From NCBI GenBank assembly GCA_033807775.1, contig CM066325.1, positions 22,377,301 to 22,441,300 of the forward strand: 64,000 nucleotides of DNA, read 5' to 3'. This DNA comes from Saussurea involucrata (lineage: Eukaryota > Streptophyta > Magnoliopsida > Asterales > Asteraceae). Below are positions 56,581 to 64,000 of this stretch, one piece after another. A model generated the notes under the pieces. The model did no database searches. It saw nothing but the letters and a program-made list of their open reading frames with translations, and had not been told where the DNA came from. The translations under genes and the position numbers were made by a program. The stretch's first letter is position 1; each line of letters opens with the position of its first letter.

Positions 56581-56757
56581 TCCCGCAACCGATCAAACGA
56601 ATGATTTTGACTTGAAGAGACGAACTTTCACTCCACTAAATACCCGACCCATCCTCCCGGTTCAACCTTCAGACCCGGGTCGGTGCAAACATTTCGGCAA
56701 TTTAAAAAAAACGGTTTAAACCCGTAGAAAATACAAATAATGATGGTAATGTACTAA

Positions 56758-57100
56758 GAGCATCTCCAACTCACTGTCTCATTTTCATCTCATTATTTTA
56801 AAATTTTACATAAAAGTCTACAAATATAGTTTTTATAAGAACCTCATTTTTGTGGGTCTCATGTATTTGTCTATATTAATAATTATTTTATATTTATAAA
56901 TAAATATCAAATATTAAATTTAAGTACCAAACTACCAATAGAAATGAGGATATTGACATTTTACACAAACTTCATGGTAAGAACCAAGGTTCTTAAATAA
57001 GAACCCAAAGGGGATGAGGTTCTTATAAGAACTCTCCACAGTGGTAGTCCTACAAGTCACTTCACTTTTTGCTTATAAGAACCTTGCATTGGAGATGCTC
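56758..57100. mobile_element. Tourist-like MITE (GAGCATCTCC family) upstream of SEP15
   Basis: GAGCATCTCCAACTC ... CATTGGAGATGCTC with TAA on both sides (56755-56757, 57101-57103). 343 bp, about 180 bp upstream of the SEP15 start. Confidence 0.92.
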
Positions 57101-57103
57101 TAA

Positions 57104-57904
57104 TGTTTTCGAAACGAGGATTTAAAAACATGTTTATATCTTGTGAAGTGTCCTTAATTTATCCTAATAACAAGTTAATAACACGGCATAAAATGTAAAG
57201 TAAGGGGTGTTTCGGATTGCTTATTTAAATTGTTTATTAACTTATTTTGACGTGGTACAGGCAATAAACAGTTTTTAGTGTTTTGATGGAAAAAACAAAA
57301 GTGCTTATACTGGTTTGGCATCGGTGATAAGGAGTTTTTGATAACTCATTCTAGCTTATTAACTTATATGAAACAACTTATTAACTTTTGAGTTATTTTA
57401 CATGTATAAAACCCCTAAATAACAACTTATAGCTTATTACGTTTTGATACCACCATATGTTAATCCAAACACTTTCTATAAAACTTCAATTTAACACCAC
57501 ATAAGTTAGTAAACACTTTTACATAAAAACATAAGTTGGTCTTTACATCGCCAAATCCGTACTGTACCGGACCGAACTTTTATCTGATTGTGCTAACCAG
57601 ACCATGACTTGACCTGGTTTTTTCGGACATGTTTGTGTGACAATGTAATACGAATTTATGATACATATAATGGAGGCTTACTATGAAGCTAGAAACACTG
57701 ATTACACAAGTATTGCAAAAGTAAACCACACATTTTCAAAGGAGACATGATGCGACACAATGGCAGCATATAAAAAACTTCAATTGCACAAGAATTACAA
57801 AAGCCAAGAGTATATACAACTTAATGCATGTCGACTATCTCGACATGAATGAGCTTGTCTCTAAACACACGATAAAAGAAGTGCAATATATTTGAACGAA
57901 GAAG
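57104..57904. other. Intergenic spacer between BAGP1-like and SEP15 genes
   Basis: Includes a possible decayed MITE (57206-57478: ggggtgtttcggattgc ... ttaatccaaacactttct). It also holds the presumed 3' UTR of the BAGP1-like gene at about 57650-57904. Confidence 0.5.
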
Positions 57905-60900
57905 TTATGTATCGTATTCTGTGGTTAATACCGAAGCAGCAACACTCTCGGTCTCATCATCGACTGTTTTGGAGTTGATAGATGAACGAGCCACTTCTAA
58001 CATGAGTTCCACCTCTTTCTTGTACTGCACAAGCAATTGTGTCGATTAATTCAATTCTAGCAACTAAATGGATGGTTAAAGAGTCGGGTTGTACCTCATT
58101 GATGGCACCTGACTTTATTTTCGACTGCATTACACACCATTTCTTGAAATGCACACCTGTTCATTCAACCAAAACCGAAAAGTTTCATACACAACCAATG
58201 AGAGGTTTTGGTATGACGTGAAGATCGTATATTGATCGTGAAAAAAAAAAAACTAGTAACATGATCGTGCAGTCCCAAATCGATCAAAATAGACAAAATG
58301 CATTCAAAGTACAACGAAATTTGTCTTGGTTCCTATTTAATGTAACAAATTATTTTTCTCAATCAATGTAATGAAGTTTCAAAATTTCCTGTAACTGATT
58401 TAAAGGAGAGACCAGTTTTCTTCTTGGAGCAGGTACAATTCTAAACGTGACTGTTTGTGGTAACAATTAACGTAAAAAAGGAACTTACCCACTTTAACAT
58501 CAATAGAGCACGAGGATTCAGATGTAGTCACCGCAGCCCATCTACAGTGCACCTGAGTAGAAGAACAAAAACGAAACGAGTTCATTTCAAATGGTATCAA
58601 AAAACAAGCAAAAACTTGTTTATTGCTTGTAACGGAGACGGGGGCACAATGCCTAATTCGATTCTAACTTTCTATAATCAAAATTGAGCATTATTCCAAA
58701 TTTATTCTAACTACCATCTTGTCTTCACGAAAACAGTCGCTCTACTTTCAATTGGGATATACTAGACCTAATTTGGTTTTGTTTGGTTTAGACTTGCTTA
58801 ACTACGGAGTTCAAAAACTTTCCTTGATGAAGAATGACCCTAGGGCAAATCTGTATGGGCCTATCCTACCCAACCAATACTGCTCAAAGAAAAGGTGCCT
58901 CAACATAGCATAAACCTATGTGGCTTCACTTAATGAACTTTGTGTGTTATGTGTGAGGCCGTCTTTTATATCACATAATATTCATCATGCAGGATACAAG
59001 TACGTGTCAAAGGGGAGGAGGAAACAATTCACCCTCTTCACTACAACAAAAGTGGCTTTATAGGACGCTAAATACGTCTAAATGTCTAGACTGCTTTATA
59101 GGACATAAGTTTATAGGATCAAACAATTGTGCGTCCTATCACCTATTTATAGGTGTTACAATAAGTGGATAGAAGGCTTTTGGGCATCCTAACAAGTTTT
59201 TAGGACAAATTTGAAATAAAACGTCCTATTGGTCTTTTTATATGACATTATTTTTTAAAAATGCAATATAAAAAACAAGTGTCCTATAAAAAGAGGTGTT
59301 CATAATGATACTTCTCAAAAGTGTCCAATAAAAAAGCTAATATAACACTTCATTTCAAAAGTGTCCTTAAAGAACTTGTTACCATGCCGATATATATCCT
59401 AACATCCTACGGTAACACCTTTACATAGGACGCACAATTGTTAGGTTCTATAAACTTAAATCCTATAAAGCAGTCTATTAGGACATTTAGAAATCTTTGG
59501 CGTCCAACAAAACCAATTTTGTTGTAGTGATTGGATGTGGTATCACAGGTCTTCTGCAAAAAGATAAGGTAAATAGCTTTTTAGGGATGCCTTAAAATGA
59601 GTTTTGCCCACAAACAAACGACTATATCGCCTTATTTCCCACACAGAAGTGACATACCTTTTATGCTATCATCTTGGCCTATGATTTAAATGGTTTGACT
59701 GATTTCTATGACATACCTTTAACGTATCATCTTGGCCCAAGATATAAAATGTTTTGATTGATTTCGATCATGTAATCCTTCTACATACACAAGCATGCTA
59801 AAAAATAAAGACTCTGCATACTAGCAAGAAATCTATATGATGTAATTCACATATACTTGATATCCCACAACAGGTTAAAAGCAGCAAAACGACAAATGAG
59901 GCCAAAATATACCTCAAAATAAGATCCAAATGGAACATCATGCGCCTGTTGTACAGTCTCAAACACCTATAAAGAAGAGTGTAATCGTTAAATAAGCTAT
60001 CAGTATAAAAAGTGAAAATACCAATGAACACCAAATCAAGACTGTAGAGATCATTAAAATGGCCCACCAGAGATTTTTTGTCAGGGGACAGCAGAGCGTG
60101 CTGCCACTCCGTCATCGCAGTGTCTGGAGGGCACATAGGACTATTACAAAGACATCTAAATGTAATTTCTCTGACTTGGCCATCATATTCATCAGCAGAA
60201 TGCCACTGGCCCATCTACATGAGCAAAAAGACAAAATACAAAACTTAGAACGGGAACGGAATCTCACATCTTTCTGCAACGAACATCGGAACCAGGTAGC
60301 TGTGAATGGAATTATCACAGGAGCCATGTGCAACAGAATATACAATTCCACCACTAGACAGCTAAGTTCCATCATAGACGCAACTAAGAGGTGGAACTTA
60401 AATTAAAGCATTCAGGGGCAGTTTACCAAACGCTTACCCGGGTAAGCGCTTACCAAGTAACATCACCTTACCAGATGAATATGGCAAGAACCAAGAATCT
60501 TACCCGGTAAGAGTGAATGCAAGGACCGAGAGTCTTACCCAGTAAGTGAGGGCGAACGACTCTTACCACGGTTAGCGCTTACCGGGTAAATTGTTGCATA
60601 CGAAACCGATTTGATGGACTAAAATCTTACCCGATAAGTAAGTGATAGTGTTGAATTTTTGTGAACGGCCCCTCACTTAACTCAAACTCAGAGGCATAAA
60701 CTTGTGGGTACAATAATGGAACACATAGAGAAACATGAATGTGTATATATAACGAAAAAGGAAGAATATTTGGTGATAGAGAGGCAATGTTTAGTTGCAC
60801 CATGATTCCACTTCAATGGGTGGAAAGTGGAGGAATAGGATGAAAGTACAAGATGGGCGTATAATCTATAAATGAAAAGTGATGCTTACATTAAGATTAG

Positions 60901-63674
60901 TGTCCTTCCGGGCTGAACGGTAATCACTAGTGAAAGTTGAACTATCACTCAACAGCAAGTCAAAAAATTGTTCGGCAGTCCTTGGAAAAACATCCTGAGT
61001 AAATCTTAAGAAATATCAATCAATATGATGAAAACAGGCACTCAAAGATAAAGAGTATTGAGTAGTTCCATACATTATATATGCCAGTAAGAACATCCTC
61101 TTGAACAAATGGCTGGTGTTTCTTTGGCACGCTTTCTTCTAAAACCTTAGCTTGTTTTTTACGATTTAGAGAGCTACTGCTAGCACGCAATTCCGACTGT
61201 TGTTGCTCCTGTACATAGAATAAGCATGTCAATCAGCTGAATGACAAATTTTTGCCAAGCCTTGTTAAGCAGCCAAATAAGTAGATTATTTTCACTTAAG
61301 AGTGGCTATGAAAAAACTCCAGGCTGAAGGAAGAACAAGGCACACCTTCTTCTCAGCTTCTACCATTGAATGGTAGTTCTTTGCTGAACGTTGTAAAGTT
61401 CTTACTGCATGATTTCTGTTCCAAAATGATGCAAACATATATCTAACTCTACCTGTAAATTGTTTTCAAAATCCATGAGCCACAAATGAGGTTACATTCA
61501 TGCTAAGGACATCAAGAACACACTAAAAGGAATTAATTAAAACAAAGCCAATTCAAACCGCAAGAAAAAGTAAAAACAATAAAGTAAATCCAGTTTCACG
61601 ATTAGAAATGTGTGATTCCTTCGTTGATGTTGATTGTATAGGGTAGCATTTTCTTTAGTTCAGAACAGGGTAGCAAGTAACATGTAGAATATATAACAAG
61701 TTAGTACGAATGGCAAGAAATTAGAATGACCTTTTGGTTACTTTTTTCATTTTACTACCTCTCAAATTTAAGACGTATTTATTTTTAGGAAATATTATTC
61801 TTATTGAGGGAGACTATTTAATCCACAACATGTAGAGGTAAATCATGCTATTATTTAAAGACAGACTCAAACTAAAACAGGGTTCGCTTAGAAATTAAAG
61901 TATGGCCGTAGTTAAGGAAGAGTGATACAATTTTAGACAGAATTTTCATTATATTGTGGACCATGTAGCTTCTTTAAAATGATTATAGAGCTCTATTAAC
62001 ACTAAATATAATCATCCAGAGGAAACTATATATACGTTAAAGAATATATATCTTCCATTTCCCAATGTCATAAAATGCAGAAGACCCAAACCACCCCCTA
62101 GACATACCCATTAGACAAGTCAAGCCCATAACATTGAACAAAATAAATAAATAAAACATGTTAAAACTCTTCTCAACCGGTCATGGAAATAAGAAAACAG
62201 AATAAAATAAAATCATAAAAACAATCTCAACAAAAATATCCCAACCATATAGAAACTTATTTTCCAGATAAAGGTCCTATTTACTTAAAATCACCACAAA
62301 CAAGTTTGGAAAGGCCTGTTTGAATTCTGAGGAATAAAAACAGGACAGAAAAATCCCCACATAAAGCTTATTGTAACTGACCATCTGGACTTCGCAAAGG
62401 AGGAACGCCATGTCCACCAGCACCCATGCGAAGAACTATTGTTACGGCAGGATTAATGACTGCATGTTGGCTCCTTCGTATCTGCAAAACCAGGCATTAT
62501 CCCTGCAAGATTTAATATATATATATACTACAATCAAACCCCAGAAAAGACAGTAGAGACTACAAACCTCATCTATATCTCCAAAAGGAATAATCACCTG
62601 TGGAATGGAAAACATACAGAGTCAACGAAATTAGTTCTCACGCAGAAGTGCTAACATAGTAAAGCAATACTAATATTGTGGATGCTAGCTTCAGAAGGGA
62701 TGGCATCTGACTTCATTTGACTAGTAAATTAGGAAGAATATGCTTTTAATATGAATGGAAGAAAATATGATGTGAAGAAAATTTCAGATTAACCTTCATT
62801 TGTTTCGAGAATACATTAGAGTGGAAGCAGATATGCCAAGCCGAAACATACATACGGCCATGATACAAGAATGACCTCTCCATTGCACATGAATAGCTGT
62901 GTTGAACAACCTGAAACATATATATGTATACTATCTGAGCAACTTAAGGAGGCAGTTGTGGGAGTATATATAACTTCTTACATCATGATTATATCTATTG
63001 TGGGTAAAGTAAATGTGAAAGCATCTATAGACATCAACAGTTAAAGAAATTTGCCTCATCTGGTAGAAGATCAAATATCATCTGCAAAGGCCCAGGTTTC
63101 TGATGTACCACTATTGGCCCTGGTTTTAAATTATATACCGAATTCCGTCTTCTATGATTAGCACCAGCATAACCCTTCAAACCCCTAAAAAGTAGTTCAC
63201 ATTAAAAGCCCACATTAAGAGCATGTTCAAAGGAGGCTGAGGCTGATCAAATAGGGAACGCTAACATTGCATACAGTAACAAGCCTTTATGTAACAAAGA
63301 GTAGTCCATATGACATAAAACACAAAAATCTTTAGAAGTACTTGGAGATCAAACCAACAGCCATTAGGAAAAGAGTTAAGCAACATGCTACCTTGAAGAG
63401 TTCGTGGGGAGATTAATTGTTTTAATATGGAGACAGACCTGCGAGACAGAAATGATTTACATCTTTAATTAATCACTTTAAGAGGCTGACCAATGAAAAG
63501 ATACATCTACCAACAGAAAAGGAAATAAGACAAAATTACAATTACCTGCCCTGGTGAACTACTCAAGGGGTGCCATACGGCACCGGTTTGCCCTTCATTT
63601 TCAACAGGAATGGTTACTGAACCAAGAACTGCGCTTTTCCAAATAATATCCCAATCATATATTGACACGTTAAT
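57905..63674 (-). CDS. BAGP1: C2-GRAM-VASt domain protein (BAGP1-like), 14 exons, 5' end off window
   Basis: Membrane-associated protein of the BAG-associated GRAM protein family. Exons (5' to 3'): 63674-63546, 63438-63392, 63184-63055, 62910-62794, 62597-62568, 62481-62382, 61452-61346, 61208-61074, 60994-60890, 60214-60068, 59966-59913, 58552-58489, 58156-58095, 58024-57905. They join in frame (~449 codons) to a TAA. C2 remainder: INVSIYDWDIIWKSAVLGSV. GRAM: VVQHSYSCAMERSFLYHGRM, VIIPFGDIDE, then RVRYMFASFW. VASt lipid-binding-like: DVFPRTAEQFFDLLL, MGQWHSADEYDGQVREITFR, PPDTAMTEWQHALLS, then VHFKKW and a helical VELMLEVA tail. The intron after 63055 starts with GC rather than GT. The N-terminal part of C2 lies beyond 64000. 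A CACTA-type element occupies one intron and a MITE another. Confidence 0.92.
59039..59529. mobile_element. CACTA-type nonautonomous element in BAGP1-like intron
   Basis: CACTACAACAAAAGTGG ... AATTTTGTTGTAGTG, perfect 13-bp inverted ends. Subterminal 'ataggac'/'gtcctat' motifs recur about ten times in both orientations. Flanks ctt/att match 2 of 3. 491 bp, no transposase. Confidence 0.88.
60415..60672. mobile_element. MITE with CTTACCCGG repeats in BAGP1-like intron
   Basis: GGGGCAGTTTACCAAACG and GTGAACGGCCCC termini, TCA on both sides (60412-60414, 60673-60675). 258 bp with six or more 'cttacccggtaag' palindromic units. Confidence 0.8.
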
Positions 63675-64000
63675 CTGTCCAAAAACAATGAATAGTCATT
63701 ATCATTTAAAAAACTATAAAACTACTTGCATTAATTGCTCTGGACATGATGATATTAGAGAAACAAGGTAGCAATCTTATGCTGGCAAAGCCACTATGCC
63801 TCTCAGCAGTCCAAAATAGACAAGACCACAGAGTTTTGCAAACTTGAAGATGCAACAGAAAGAAAGAATAATAAGCATAAAGTCTTGGATATTAAAAGAT
63901 TGTTGTTCGAAAAAGAAGTGATTGAACAATTATATACAGGAACAGCGGAATAGCTCTAACTAACAAAAGTATTTTCTAACCACTAACAAAACAAGTGAGT
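63675..64000. other. Presumed intron of the BAGP1-like gene
   Basis: No further exon is recognised here. The missing N-terminal exons should lie beyond the right edge. Confidence 0.6.

Noticed and set aside
60059..60406. 115-codon plus-strand frame
   Set aside because: Antisense of a BAGP1-like exon and intron.
1..64000. tRNA, rRNA or organelle-derived genes
   Set aside because: No cloverleaf with conserved A and B boxes and no rRNA or organelle gene text was noticed; the tRNA-Met matches are primer-binding sites only.

Overview
This window is plant nuclear DNA, most likely from a eudicot. It has compact multi-exon genes with GT-AG introns whose products closely match Arabidopsis-type families, AT-rich spacers, many small DNA transposons, and chromodomain Ty3/gypsy retrotransposons with TGTAAC...GTTACA termini and initiator-Met tRNA primer sites. 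I see no bacterial, organellar or CRISPR features. An asterid (perhaps Asteraceae) source is a guess from overall repeat character.

Layout. (1) 1-1700: 5' two-thirds of a glycolipid transfer protein gene (GLTP1-like, minus strand; 3' end lies off the left edge), with a Stowaway-like MITE beside its first coding splice donor. (2) 1700-10400: repeats only. A hAT-type MITE (3846-9172) has been split by two solo LTRs (3997-7211 and 7388-9042), and the first of these carries another hAT element. (3) 10435-29121: a degenerate chromovirus with the order LTR - internal - LTR - partial internal. Its gag is interrupted by a younger, complete, opposite-strand chromovirus (14563-22913, target duplication AAGGT). 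Both are broken by frameshifts or stops. (4) 29122-38000: AT-rich intergenic DNA with hAT, Tourist-like and CGCGATCGCG-containing elements. (5) 38080-42822, plus strand: an atypical bHLH gene (bHLH153-like, 6 exons). (6) 42900-54000: more MITEs, plus three related small secreted-peptide loci on the minus strand (46.1, 49.5 and 52.0 kb). The last two lie in a local tandem duplication that also copied the 3' end of the neighbouring gene. (7) 54418-56580, minus: SEP15-like ER protein, complete, 165 aa. (8) 57905-63674, minus: BAGP1-like C2-GRAM-VASt protein, 14 exons seen; the 5' end lies off the right edge.

The host genes do not form a pathway: a sphingolipid transfer protein, a transcription regulator, an ER folding-quality protein and a membrane-contact lipid-type protein. 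As I recall, the bHLH153 and SEP15 homologues are neighbours in Arabidopsis (At1g05710 and At1g05720), so that pair may be old microsynteny. I did not find a convincing novel defence or catalytic system. The least ordinary points are the recombinant retrotransposon block, the variable 17-bp TCCGGA repeats inside its LTRs, the small Cys-Cys peptide family, and the GC-AG intron in the BAGP1-like gene.
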